A stretch of DNA of 37,781 bases from Lachnospiraceae bacterium (GCA_024683935.1 JAIKXV010000079.1:1-37781); one strand, 5' to 3'. Positions 6,354-15,239 are shown, counted from the stretch's first letter. A program made the numbers and translations. Notes: generated from the letters alone by a model not told the origin.

Positions 6354-8579
6354 ATGAATTTAGACAGGGAATTAAACAAAGAACAGGCTCTTGCCGTAAG
6401 GCAGACAGAGGGCCCGGTGCTGATACTGGCAGGGGCCGGAAGCGGAAAAACCCGTACGATAGTATATCGTATGGCGTACCTCCTTACGGAAGAAAAGGTG
6501 GATCCCTGGAACATACTGGCAGTGACCTTTACCAATAAGGCCGCAAACGAGATGAAGGAGAGGATACGAGAGATGGCCGGCCCGGGGTTTGGTCAGATGA
6601 ATGTCAGCACCTTCCATTCGGCCTGCTTAAAGATACTTTTTACCCATGCGGAAAAGCTGGGATATCCGCTTAAATTTGAAATAGCCGATACCACGGATCA
6701 GAAGAGCGTTATCAAAGAGGTATATGAAAAGCTGGGACTGGATCCGAAGAGGGTACCTGTAAAGGCAGTGATAAACAAGATCTCCGCAGCGAAGGTGGAG
6801 CTTATGGATCCCGCAGCCTATGCGGAAACCGGGGACTATGACTTCGTTTTCAACAATATCAGCACAGCCGATATATACAGGGAATATCAGGCTCTCCTTA
6901 TGAAGAACGGTATGATGGACTTTGACGATATGATCATGAATACCGTCAGGCTTTTCCGGGAGTATCCGGATGTTTTGGAGAAATACCAGGAGAGATTCAA
7001 ATACATAATGGTGGATGAGTATCAGGACACCAATACCTCCCAGTTTGAATTGATAAGGCTGCTATCGGAAAAATACAGGAACCTATGCGTGGTGGGAGAT
7101 GACGATCAGTCGATATACCGTTTCCGCGGCGCCAATATTTATAATATCCTGGATTTTGAGAGATATTATCCTGACGCCTTTACCGTGAGACTGGAGGAGA
7201 ATTACCGCTCCACCTCCACCATCCTTGACGCTGCAAATGCAGTAATAAAGAACAATACGGAACGTAAGGTGAAGGCTCTCTGGACCGAGGGGAAAAGAGG
7301 GGACAGGATAAAATACAGGAAGCTAAATAACCCCAGGGGAGAAGCGGACTTTATCGCCGATGAGATACGGGATAAGGTAAAAAGCGGAAAGCGTGAATAC
7401 GGTGACTTTGCCATACTCACCCGTACCAATATCCAGAGCAAGGAGCTGGAGGATGCCCTGAGGGTCAGAAATATAGAATATGATGTGGTTAAGGGATTAA
7501 AATTCTGGGATACCAAGGTCATAAAGGATCTGACATCATATCTGATGACCGTTGACAGCGCCGTCAATGATATGAGGGTCCGCCGTATCATAAATGTTCC
7601 AAAGCGGGGTATAGGCAAATCCACGATAGATAAGATCACGATGTTTGCAGCGGCAAATAACATGACTTTCTTTGAAGCCCTGTTCTGTCTCAAGGATATA
7701 GGCGGGATACCGGCAAAGGCAAAGAATGCCGTGGCGGCTTTCACGGATATGATCCTAAAGATCCGTGAGGACAGTAAGGACATGTGTTTCAGCGCTGTCC
7801 TGAACCGCATTCTGGAAGAGAGCGGATATATGGACTATCTCTTTACAGAGATGGAAACGCCTGATAAATATAAGGAGCAGAAGGAATACATCCAGAAGCT
7901 CCGGGAAACGCTGGACGCCTATGAAGAGGAAGCGGAGATCCCTGATCTCACAGACTTTATGCGTATAAACGGTCTGGAAGGCAATAATCTGGACAAGAGT
8001 TCTGACGGCGACAGCCGCAACAAGGTTCTTATCATGACCATGCATAATGCCAAGGGACTGGAATTCCCCGAGGTGTATATGGCAGGCATGGAGGAAGGGC
8101 TCTTCCCCGGCTATGCTTCCATAAACAGCGGAGACCGCATGGACATTGAGGAGGAAAGACGTCTCTGTTATGTGGGTATAACAAGGGCAAAGGAAAATCT
8201 CACCATGACCAGTGTCTGGGAGAGAATGATAAACGGAGAGTGGCGCAGGAATACGGTATCCAGATTCGTGGAAGAGATCCCCGAGGATCTGATCGACATG
8301 AACGAGAAGCCGAAGAAAAATACTGAGACCATACCTCATGTTTCAAATGACAGGCCGTTAAAATCCGTATTTTCACTGGATTCCATAAAGAAGGGTTCGG
8401 ATATGCAAAAGACCCTTCCCGCATATAAAGAGGGAGACAGGGTCCGCCATTTCAAGTTCGGTATCGGCACAGTGATCTCCATAACCGATGCGGGACGTGA
8501 CTATGAGGTAATGGCGGAATTCGAAGAGATCGGCGTACGCAAGATGATGGCAGGCTTTGCAAAGCTTAAAAAACTGTAA
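6354..8579 (+). CDS. pcrA: ATP-dependent DNA helicase PcrA (UvrD/Rep superfamily 1)
   Basis: A 741-residue SF1A 3'-5' helicase used in repair, plasmid replication and removal of RecA or RNA polymerase. Motifs in order: Q-motif LNKEQALAV, Walker A GAGSGKT (27-33), FTNKAANEMKERI (Ia), VDEYQDTN (II), GDDDQSIYRFRGA (III), ENYRSTSTIL (IV), TMHNAKGLEFPEVY (V) and EEERRLCYVGITRAKENL (VI). The C-terminus is the Tudor-like RNA-polymerase-binding segment (YKEGDRVRHFKFGIGTVISI). I use the ATG at 6354, behind AGAGGAAG. The frame stays open upstream to 5961, but that part is antisense to the DUF1836 gene and is not PcrA-like. Length is normal for PcrA. Confidence 0.96.
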   Translation: MNLDRELNKEQALAVRQTEGPVLILAGAGSGKTRTIVYRMAYLLTEEKVDPWNILAVTFTNKAANEMKERIREMAGPGFGQMNVSTFHSACLKILFTHAEKLGYPLKFEIADTTDQKSVIKEVYEKLGLDPKRVPVKAVINKISAAKVELMDPAAYAETGDYDFVFNNISTADIYREYQALLMKNGMMDFDDMIMNTVRLFREYPDVLEKYQERFKYIMVDEYQDTNTSQFELIRLLSEKYRNLCVVGDDDQSIYRFRGANIYNILDFERYYPDAFTVRLEENYRSTSTILDAANAVIKNNTERKVKALWTEGKRGDRIKYRKLNNPRGEADFIADEIRDKVKSGKREYGDFAILTRTNIQSKELEDALRVRNIEYDVVKGLKFWDTKVIKDLTSYLMTVDSAVNDMRVRRIINVPKRGIGKSTIDKITMFAAANNMTFFEALFCLKDIGGIPAKAKNAVAAFTDMILKIREDSKDMCFSAVLNRILEESGYMDYLFTEMETPDKYKEQKEYIQKLRETLDAYEEEAEIPDLTDFMRINGLEGNNLDKSSDGDSRNKVLIMTMHNAKGLEFPEVYMAGMEEGLFPGYASINSGDRMDIEEERRLCYVGITRAKENLTMTSVWERMINGEWRRNTVSRFVEEIPEDLIDMNEKPKKNTETIPHVSNDRPLKSVFSLDSIKKGSDMQKTLPAYKEGDRVRHFKFGIGTVISITDAGRDYEVMAEFEEIGVRKMMAGFAKLKKL

Positions 8580-8595
8580 GGAAGAGGATAATATT

Positions 8596-9543
8596 TTGGA
8601 CAGGATAGCGGTATTGATACCCTGCTACAACGAGGAGCTTTCCGTAGAGAAAGTAATAAAGGATGCTTATGAAGCCCTTCCCGGGGCAGCGGTCTATGTC
8701 TATGACAATAATTCCACGGACAGAACCGTGGAGATAGCGGAAAAGGCCGGTGCCATAGTCAGGCATGAGTATATGCAGGGAAAGGGAAATGTGGTCCGGA
8801 GGATGTTCCGGGAGGTGGACGCCGAGTGTTACATCCTTGTGGACGGAGATGATACCTATGAGATGAGCTTTGCCGGAGAGATGGCAGAGAGGGTGCTTTC
8901 CCATCAGGCGGATATGGTTGTCGGAGACAGGCTTTCATCCACATATTTTTCGGAGAACAAACGGCCCTTCCATAACCTTGGAAATTCGCTGGTGAGGGGT
9001 TCCATCAACCGGCTTTTCAAGTGCAGTATACGGGATATTATGACCGGTTTCAGGGCTTTTTCCTACCAGTTTGTCAAATCCTTCCCGGTGCTGTCGGAAG
9101 GTTTTGAGATAGAGACAGAGATGACGATCTTTGCAGTAAATAACAATATGCAGGTGGAGAACGTAGTCATAGGATACAGGGACCGGAAAGAGGGAAGTGT
9201 ATCAAAGCTCAATACTTATTCCGACGGTTTTAAGGTGCTGGGCACCATAGTCAGGCTTTTCAGGGAATATAAGCCGCTGCAGTTTTTCAGCCTGCTCGCT
9301 GCTGTGCTGGCTCTGCTGTCGCTCATTTTTATTATCCCTGTCATAATAGAGTGGGCAAAAACCGGACTGGTGCCGCGTTTCCCGACTCTGATAGTTTGCG
9401 GCTTTGCTTTTGTGGCGGCCATACAGTCGCTTTTTGCGGGGCTGATCCTTAACAATATCGCCCGCAGAAACCGTATGGAAACAGAACTTAAACTGAACGC
9501 TCTTTGCAGTGAATTCAGGGAAAAACGGGAGAAAAGTTGTTAA
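8596..9543 (+). CDS. Family 2 glycosyltransferase with C-terminal membrane helices
   Basis: A 315-residue GT-A enzyme resembling polyprenyl-phosphate sugar transferases (DPM/DpgS type). N-terminal motifs are IAVLIPCYNEELSVEKVI, VYDNNSTDRTVEIAEKAGA and a DxD-type LVDGDDTYEM (Asp83, Asp85). MTGFRAFSYQF and GFEIETEMTIF match the acceptor region. Two TM helices follow at about 230-285. The TTG at 8596 has GAGG eight bases upstream and avoids overlapping pcrA; an in-frame ATG at 8557 lies inside pcrA and is less likely. It overlaps the next membrane gene by 7 bases. It probably loads a sugar onto a lipid carrier, which the neighbouring GT-C-like protein could then use (inference). Confidence 0.88.
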   Translation: MDRIAVLIPCYNEELSVEKVIKDAYEALPGAAVYVYDNNSTDRTVEIAEKAGAIVRHEYMQGKGNVVRRMFREVDAECYILVDGDDTYEMSFAGEMAERVLSHQADMVVGDRLSSTYFSENKRPFHNLGNSLVRGSINRLFKCSIRDIMTGFRAFSYQFVKSFPVLSEGFEIETEMTIFAVNNNMQVENVVIGYRDRKEGSVSKLNTYSDGFKVLGTIVRLFREYKPLQFFSLLAAVLALLSLIFIIPVIIEWAKTGLVPRFPTLIVCGFAFVAAIQSLFAGLILNNIARRNRMETELKLNALCSEFREKREKSC

Positions 9544-11264
9544 TAGTATTATTAAACTGGCTCTACATATTTATTACAACATATATCACCGGACAGACTA
9601 TCCTTATCCTTTTTAACCGGCTTTCAGGAAACCGGACGGGATACGGATTCTTAAGTGCAATGATCTCGGGCTTTGCTTTTGTGACGGTTTTCTCGGGATA
9701 TTTCAGTCTCTTCCGCAGAGTGGGGCCGGAGGTCAATATCCTTCTCATCATTATCTGCATCCTCGATATACTGCTTTTCCGGAAGGATCACTTCCGGGTA
9801 TTACAGGAAGGGTTCAGGTTTCTGAAGACAAGGTATCAGATAAAGATCCTTCGGGAAGCCGGCGCCCTGATCCTTTTTTTCGTGATCATCTACTTCAGTG
9901 CATACGGAGAGTTTCATTCGGATTCTGGTCTCTACCACGCCCAGTCGATACGCTGGATAGAGGAATACGGCGTGGTAAAGGGACTTGGGCTTCTGCAGAA
10001 CCGCTTCGGATATAACAGCGCTTTTTTCAGCGTAAGTGCCCTTTACAGTTTTGCATTTTTAGGTCAGTCGCTGCACTGCGTGAACGGATTCATGGCAGCG
10101 CTTGTAACGATTTACGCCTGGTATGAACTGACCTTCAGTATCTATAGCAAAAAGCACGGACTGCATATCCTTGCCGATGCGGCTCCGGTTCTTTATACCT
10201 TTGTCGGCGGGATCGAGCTTATTTCCCCTACTACCGATCCCATACTTCTCTATCTCTTTTTTGCGATAGCGATGCTCTGGTGCAGGGGAATAGAAAGAGA
10301 TGATACGGACGTGTCGTATTATTCGCTGCTCTGTGTTCTGACCTGTTTCCTGGTGTCGGTAAAACTGTCCGTCGGAGTGCTGGTACTGCTCGTGCTTCAG
10401 CCTGCTGTAGTTCTTATAAAGGAAAAAAGGATAGGCGAGATAATCGTCTGCATCCTGTCCGGCATCATTTCAGTTCTGCCTTATTTTATAAGAAGCGTGA
10501 TAATAACGGGATGGCTGATATACCCCAGTTCAACCCCGGACCTTTTTTCCTATCCCTGGAAGATACCGGTTGAAAGTATCGAGCATGATGCTGCGGAGAT
10601 CACCACCTGGGCCCGTTATGTCAGGGATACGGACAGGTTGAATGACAGCATCCTTGAATGGGCTCCCGTGTGGTGGGAGGGGCAGACCACATTAGACCGT
10701 TTCCTTTCATTTGTTGCGATCGCCTCCTTTATCACAGGGCTGTTATGGTGCGTATCTGCTGCCGGAAGGCTTATAAAAAATAATAAAAAGGATCCCAGTC
10801 CTTTTCTTTGCAGGCTGCTGTTTTTGGAAATAGTGATGCTGCTCGGATTCCTGTTCTGGTTTCTTTCTGCACCGCTTATCAGGTACGGGTATCTCTATCT
10901 CCTGCTGCTGCCGCTCATTACCTGCGGGGTAATGATATATGATAAGGGAGTTCAGCTGCCGCTGAAGGGACTCTTTGCCATACTCATGATACTCTTTATG
11001 CTCTATCCGATAGGAAGTTATGTGATAAAGGATGCAGGCTATATACGAGACAACTGGAGCAGACAGTATGCGGTATTTCAAAAGGACTATCCGGAAGCGG
11101 AAGTGAAGGAAAAGGAATACTGCGGCTTCTCTTTCTATTATCCTGTGGATGAGGGAACGCCCGTCTGGTACAAGGCCTTTCCGTCGGTGCTCTATGAAGA
11201 TAATCTGGACTTCATGGTGCCTATGGGGGACTCGCTGGAGGATGGTTTCATGATCCGGCAGTGA
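9537..11264 (+). CDS. Polytopic membrane protein, GT-C glycosyltransferase-like
   Basis: A 575-residue protein with roughly a dozen TM helices and a C-terminal extracytoplasmic part from about 490. Near residue 125, after two or three helices, comes an acidic segment YGEFHSDSGLYHAQSIRWIE, the place where GT-C enzymes carry catalytic acids. RFGYNSAFFSVSALYSF follows, resembling uncharacterised LIC_10190-type membrane proteins. The start is TTG at 9537, overlapping the glycosyltransferase stop and preceded by GGGAGAAAAG. Pairing with a polyprenyl-phosphate-type GT2 suggests transfer of a lipid-linked sugar outside the membrane. The glycan is unknown, and the GT-C call is an inference from topology and motif position. 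Confidence 0.7.
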   Translation: MLIVLLNWLYIFITTYITGQTILILFNRLSGNRTGYGFLSAMISGFAFVTVFSGYFSLFRRVGPEVNILLIIICILDILLFRKDHFRVLQEGFRFLKTRYQIKILREAGALILFFVIIYFSAYGEFHSDSGLYHAQSIRWIEEYGVVKGLGLLQNRFGYNSAFFSVSALYSFAFLGQSLHCVNGFMAALVTIYAWYELTFSIYSKKHGLHILADAAPVLYTFVGGIELISPTTDPILLYLFFAIAMLWCRGIERDDTDVSYYSLLCVLTCFLVSVKLSVGVLVLLVLQPAVVLIKEKRIGEIIVCILSGIISVLPYFIRSVIITGWLIYPSSTPDLFSYPWKIPVESIEHDAAEITTWARYVRDTDRLNDSILEWAPVWWEGQTTLDRFLSFVAIASFITGLLWCVSAAGRLIKNNKKDPSPFLCRLLFLEIVMLLGFLFWFLSAPLIRYGYLYLLLLPLITCGVMIYDKGVQLPLKGLFAILMILFMLYPIGSYVIKDAGYIRDNWSRQYAVFQKDYPEAEVKEKEYCGFSFYYPVDEGTPVWYKAFPSVLYEDNLDFMVPMGDSLEDGFMIRQ

Positions 11265-11265
11265 A

Positions 11266-11294
11266 TTGTTTTGGAATAGATTTTTTGTTATCAT
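11266..11294 (+). promoter_or_regulatory. Candidate promoter for the second clpX-like gene
   Basis: TTGTTT (11266-11271) and TATCAT (11289-11294) are separated by 17 bases, in the 75-base gap before the ClpX-like gene. The -10 matches 5 of 6 consensus bases and the -35 only 3. Confidence 0.4.
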
Positions 11295-11339
11295 GTTTAG
11301 CAAAAGCCGAGTGACATTTTTTAACAATAAGGATTTAAG

Positions 11340-12902
11340 ATGAGCGACGATTACAATAAAGACAACGGTGAAGTGACCGAGATCTGCTATATCTGCAGAA
11401 AGACCATCACTTCAAAAAATGATGTTTTCCATATGCCTAACGGCGTGAACATATGCCAGGACTGCCTGAGAAAAACGATGGATCAGGTAAGCAGCATGGA
11501 TTTTTCCAATCTCTTTGTCAACGGAGCAAACATGAATGCGGCAGCTGCGGCGGCCGTTCCGGAGACCGGGGAACCTGAGGATAAGGAACAGGAAAAACCC
11601 GATGCAGCCGGGGAAGAAAAGGAAAACATAGATACGGGAACGGGATTTCCCAATATCTCCTTCCTTAATCTTTCCGACCTTATGGGCGGATTCGGACCAG
11701 GTGCGGCCAGAAGCAGGGTCAAGAAGTCCTCTAAGGAGGAAATGAAAAAGGAATTCGATTTTTCCAAGGTTGAAAAGCCCCACAGGATCAAGGAAATGCT
11801 GGATATGTATGTGGTGGGGCAGGAGCATGCGAAAAAGACCATTTCGGTAGCAGTCTATAACCACTATAAGAGGGTACAGGCCGATATCGAAGAGAGTAAT
11901 GAAGTGGAGCTGGAGAAATCCAACATCCTGCTTCTGGGACCTACGGGCTGCGGAAAAACCTATCTAGTAAAGACTCTGGCCAGGCTGCTTAATGTGCCTC
12001 TTGCCATTGCGGATGCCACTTCCCTTACGGAAGCGGGATATATCGGTGATGACATTGAATCTGTGGTTTCAAAGCTTCTTGCAGCTGCGGACAATGACGT
12101 CAGCCGTGCGGAGAGGGGCATCATCTTTGTGGATGAGATCGATAAGATCGCAAAGAAGAAGGAGACCAGAAGCCGTGATGTCAGCGGCGAATCGGTACAG
12201 CAGGGAATGCTGAAGCTGCTTGAGGGATCGGAAGTGGAGGTTCCGGTCGGCGCCAACAGCAAGAACGCGATGGTACCGATGGCAAAGGTTAATACCAAGG
12301 ATATTCTCTTTATCTGCGGCGGAGCCTTTCCGGATCTGGATGAGATAATAAGGCAGAGACTCACAAAGGAGACCTCCATCGGTTTCAATGCCGAGCTGAA
12401 GGACAAGTGGGACAAGGAAAAGAATATATTAAAGAAGGTTACTGCCGACGATATAAGGGAATTCGGTATGATCCCGGAATTCATAGGACGTCTGCCTGTG
12501 ATCTGCCCCATGGAAGGGCTGTCTGAGGACATGATGGTGGAGATCCTGAAGGAGCCGAAAAATGCCATTATCAAGCAGTACAAAAAAATGCTTTCCATGG
12601 ACGGAGTGGATCTGAAATTCACAGACGAAGCCATGCACGCCATAGCGAAAAAGGCCATGGAAAAGGATACGGGTGCCCGGGCGCTCCGGTCTGTCATCGA
12701 GGACTTTATGCTGGATATCATGTTCCAGGTTCCGAAGGATGACAATATCGGCAGGGTCACCATAACGGAAGACTATGTGAACGGTACAGGCGGACCTTTG
12801 ATAGACCTGAAGGGAGTACTGGCACTTGAAGAAGAATCTGAAGTATTTGCTGGCGGGAGCGTTTATAACGGCTACAGACCAGTTGGTGAAGCACCATGCT
12901 GA
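11340..12902 (+). CDS. clpX: Second ClpX-like AAA+ unfoldase (divergent paralog)
   Basis: A 520-residue ClpX paralog. Order: Cys4 zinc-binding domain (CYICRK ... ICQDCLRK), then an unusual linker of about 90 residues rich in Ala, Glu and Asn with FPNISFLNLSDLMGGF, then the AAA+ core. Present are Walker A GPTGCGKT (200-207), Walker B IIFVDEIDK, pore loop 1 GYIGDD (233-238; GYVGED in the canonical copy), and sensor/arginine-finger-like GGAF and GRLPV segments. The ClpP-docking loop SIGFNAE (IGF at 347-349) is also present. The RKH loop is missing: VPVGANSKNAMVPMAKVN stands in its place. It may therefore dock on ClpP but choose other substrates than ssrA-tagged ones (inference). The last 26 codons overlap lspA in another frame. 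The canonical clpX is at 17861. Confidence 0.88.
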   Translation: MSDDYNKDNGEVTEICYICRKTITSKNDVFHMPNGVNICQDCLRKTMDQVSSMDFSNLFVNGANMNAAAAAAVPETGEPEDKEQEKPDAAGEEKENIDTGTGFPNISFLNLSDLMGGFGPGAARSRVKKSSKEEMKKEFDFSKVEKPHRIKEMLDMYVVGQEHAKKTISVAVYNHYKRVQADIEESNEVELEKSNILLLGPTGCGKTYLVKTLARLLNVPLAIADATSLTEAGYIGDDIESVVSKLLAAADNDVSRAERGIIFVDEIDKIAKKKETRSRDVSGESVQQGMLKLLEGSEVEVPVGANSKNAMVPMAKVNTKDILFICGGAFPDLDEIIRQRLTKETSIGFNAELKDKWDKEKNILKKVTADDIREFGMIPEFIGRLPVICPMEGLSEDMMVEILKEPKNAIIKQYKKMLSMDGVDLKFTDEAMHAIAKKAMEKDTGARALRSVIEDFMLDIMFQVPKDDNIGRVTITEDYVNGTGGPLIDLKGVLALEEESEVFAGGSVYNGYRPVGEAPC

Positions 12903-13287
12903 GACCCATCCCGAGTGCTACAGGGAGATAGTCCATAACAGAGGCTTTGCCGGAGAGAGATTGAAAAACAGACCGGAGATCGTAAGGATCGTATCGCTGA
13001 TCCTTATGGTTTTCGGTATTTCCATATTATTCTTTATCCCCGACGATACGGCTTCATCGAGGCTGAGAAAAAGCGGCTGGACCCTTATCATGGCAGGGGG
13101 ATTGAGCAATACGCTGGACAGAATGATAAGGCATTATGTGGTTGACTATATACCCCGGGGAAAGTATGTGTATAATCTCGGAGATTTTGCCATTGGGGCC
13201 GGTGCAGCGGGATTTCTTGCCGGTACGCTGATCCCGGAAACCGGAATGAAAGGGGGCAATAATGAGAACAGCGGGAACATTACTTAG
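12826..13287 (+). CDS. lspA: Signal peptidase II (lipoprotein signal peptidase)
   Basis: A 153-residue inner-membrane aspartic protease that cleaves lipidated prolipoproteins. Its four hydrophobic segments fit LspA. The conserved boxes are ATDQLVKHH (N-terminal DQxxK), VHNRGFAG, GGLSNTLDRM with catalytic Asp98, and VYNLGDFAI with catalytic Asp120. The start is TTG at 12826 with GGGAGT seven bases upstream; a later start would lose the first TM helix and the DQ box. This start lies 77 bases inside the ClpX-like gene. The 3' end overlaps malQ by 26 bases. One substrate could be the YkuD lipoprotein at 1356. The sequence is divergent, so it may be a paralog beside a main lspA elsewhere. Confidence 0.82.
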   Translation: MKKNLKYLLAGAFITATDQLVKHHAETHPECYREIVHNRGFAGERLKNRPEIVRIVSLILMVFGISILFFIPDDTASSRLRKSGWTLIMAGGLSNTLDRMIRHYVVDYIPRGKYVYNLGDFAIGAGAAGFLAGTLIPETGMKGGNNENSGNIT

Positions 13288-14743
13288 TATTTCTTCACTT
13301 CCATCGGAATACGGCATAGGCTGCTTTTCGAAAGAGGCCTATGAGTTCGTGGATCAGTTAAAAGAGGCTTCACTCTCCCTCTGGCAGGTGCTGCCGTTCG
13401 GTCCCACGAGCTACGGTGACAGCCCCTATTCTTCTTTTTCAACCTTTGCGGGAAATCCCTATTATATTGATCCGGAAACCCTGGCAGAAAAGGGATGGCT
13501 GACAAAGGCCGATCTTAAAAAATATGATTTCGGGAAAAAACCCCGTTATATTGATTTTGAAAAGATCTTTGAAAACCGTTTCAGTATGCTGCGCAAGGCT
13601 TTCAAAAAAAGCGGAGTCGAAAAAACAAAGGCCTTTAAGAGCTTTGAAAAAAAGAACTCCTTCTGGCTGAACGACTATGCGCTGTATATGGCCGTAAAGA
13701 ATCATAATAAGAATGCGTCCTGGCTCTTATGGGATGAGGACATCCGTTTGAGGAAAAGGGAGGCGGTAAAGGAAGCAAAGGAAAAGTATGCCGAGGACAT
13801 TCTTTTCTACAAATTCCAGCAGTTTGAATTTGAGGAGGAATGGAAAAAGCTGAAGGCCTACGCGAATAAGCAGGGCATAAAGATAGTGGGGGATATCCCC
13901 ATCTATGTGGCTCTGGACAGTGCGGACGCCTGGTCTGATCCCCGGCTTTTCCAATTCGATAAGAACCTGAAGCCGGAAGCTGTGGCAGGATGTCCGCCGG
14001 ATGCGTTTTCCGCGACAGGACAGCTCTGGGGGAATCCCCTTTATGACTGGGAATACCATAAGAGTACGGGATTTAAGTGGTGGATGAGACGCTTAAAGAG
14101 AGTGTTCGAGCTCTATGATGTAGTCCGCATAGACCATTTCAGAGGCTTCGATTCGTATTATTCTATCCCCTACGGTGATAAAACCGCCGAGCATGGCCAT
14201 TGGGAAAAGGGACCGGGCTTTGCCCTGTTTGATACGATGAAAAAGGAGCTGGGAGAAAAGCCGGTAATAGCGGAGGATCTCGGAATTCTCACGGACTCCG
14301 TAAGAAGGCTGGTAAAGCGGACCGGCTATCCGGGGATGAAGATACTGGAATTCGCCTTTTCCGCCGGAGATGATTCGGATTATCTGCCCCATAACGGCGT
14401 GAAGAATTCGGTGATCTACACCGGCACCCATGATAATGATACCTGCCGGGGATGGTATGAGACCCTTAATCCCCGGGACAGGAGGTTTGCGGAAAAGTAT
14501 CTGGAATTGAAGGGAGTGCCGGGACCGGAGATATCCTGGAGATTCATAAGGGCGGCCATGATGAGCGTTTCCGATATCTGTATCATTCCCATGCAGGATT
14601 TCCTCGGACTCGGAAGCGAAGCCAGGATGAATACCCCTTCCACTCTGGGGAATAACTGGAAGTGGCGCATGAAGAAGAAGGAATTCTCAAAGGCAAAGAG
14701 GAAAAGGATCTCCGAAATGGTGGAGGTTTACAGGAGAGGATAG
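13262..14743 (+). CDS. malQ: 4-alpha-glucanotransferase (GH77, amylomaltase)
   Basis: A 493-residue cytoplasmic enzyme that transfers alpha-1,4-glucan segments between maltodextrins during starch or glycogen use. The N-terminal GH77 signature GTLLSISSLPSEYGIG and LWQVLPFGPTSYGDSPY are present. The catalytic residues are Asp291 (RIDHFRGF), Glu338 (IAEDLG) and Asp391 (GTHDNDT). Length is typical of the short bacterial amylomaltases without N-terminal extensions. The ATG at 13262 follows AAAGGGGG. It overlaps lspA by 26 bases and is one base from the CYTH gene, so the cluster is tightly co-transcribed although the functions look unrelated. Confidence 0.95.
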   Translation: MRTAGTLLSISSLPSEYGIGCFSKEAYEFVDQLKEASLSLWQVLPFGPTSYGDSPYSSFSTFAGNPYYIDPETLAEKGWLTKADLKKYDFGKKPRYIDFEKIFENRFSMLRKAFKKSGVEKTKAFKSFEKKNSFWLNDYALYMAVKNHNKNASWLLWDEDIRLRKREAVKEAKEKYAEDILFYKFQQFEFEEEWKKLKAYANKQGIKIVGDIPIYVALDSADAWSDPRLFQFDKNLKPEAVAGCPPDAFSATGQLWGNPLYDWEYHKSTGFKWWMRRLKRVFELYDVVRIDHFRGFDSYYSIPYGDKTAEHGHWEKGPGFALFDTMKKELGEKPVIAEDLGILTDSVRRLVKRTGYPGMKILEFAFSAGDDSDYLPHNGVKNSVIYTGTHDNDTCRGWYETLNPRDRRFAEKYLELKGVPGPEISWRFIRAAMMSVSDICIIPMQDFLGLGSEARMNTPSTLGNNWKWRMKKKEFSKAKRKRISEMVEVYRRG

Positions 14744-14744
14744 G

Positions 14745-15218
14745 ATGGAAAACCGGGAGATAGAGAGAAAATGGCTTGTTGATCGGATTCCTTATGATCT
14801 TGAAAAGCTGCAGTGCCTGGAGATAGAGCAGGCATACCTTTCAGCCTCTCCTACAGTAAGGATCAGAAGGGAAAACGAGAAATACTACCTAACATACAAA
14901 GGAGCGCGGAATATGGAGGGGAACAGCGACTTAAGCCACTCCGAGTACAACCTGCCCCTGGACAGGGAGTCCTATCTGCACTTAAGGGAAAAGAGGGACG
15001 GAAGGCTTGTCAGCAAGAAAAGGTATCTTATCCCTTTGGATAACGGGCTGAAGATAGAACTTGATGTCTTCAATGAACCGAACGAGGGACTGGTGCTGGC
15101 CGAGGTGGAATTTGAAAGCGAGGAGGATGCGATGGCTTTCAGCGTGCCGGACTGGTTTGGTGATGACGTGACCGGGGTTCCGGAGTACAAGAATGCGGTG
15201 ATGGCTCTGAAAAGATAA
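14745..15218 (+). CDS. CYTH domain protein (triphosphate tunnel metalloenzyme)
   Basis: A 157-residue soluble protein. The N-terminal ENREIERKWLV is the ExExK motif that binds divalent metal in the CYTH/TTM family. Further tunnel residues follow: TVRIRRENEKYYLTYKG, SKKRYLI, LKIELDVF and LAEVEFESEEDAMAF. Bacterial members hydrolyse inorganic triphosphate or related triphosphates, and the short single-domain form here best fits a tripolyphosphatase. The start ATG at 14745 is one base after the malQ stop, with AGGAGAGGA ahead. The substrate is inferred. Confidence 0.88.
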   Translation: MENREIERKWLVDRIPYDLEKLQCLEIEQAYLSASPTVRIRRENEKYYLTYKGARNMEGNSDLSHSEYNLPLDRESYLHLREKRDGRLVSKKRYLIPLDNGLKIELDVFNEPNEGLVLAEVEFESEEDAMAFSVPDWFGDDVTGVPEYKNAVMALKR

Positions 15219-15239
15219 GATCCTTCGCTCAGGATCCTG
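15219..15239. repeat. Short palindromic intergenic repeat, copy 2
   Basis: GATCCTTCGCTCAGGATC follows the TAA of the CYTH gene with no gap. GATCCT pairs with AGGATC around a TCGCTC loop. It matches the element at 3960 except for a 6-base GACGCT deletion. Confidence 0.55.

Noticed and set aside
11960..12763. 267-codon reverse-strand frame inside the ClpX-like gene
   Set aside because: Low-complexity Ser/Ile/Phe composition and exact overlap with the AAA+ core show it to be a shadow frame. The same holds for 18541-19287 (−) inside clpX/lon.
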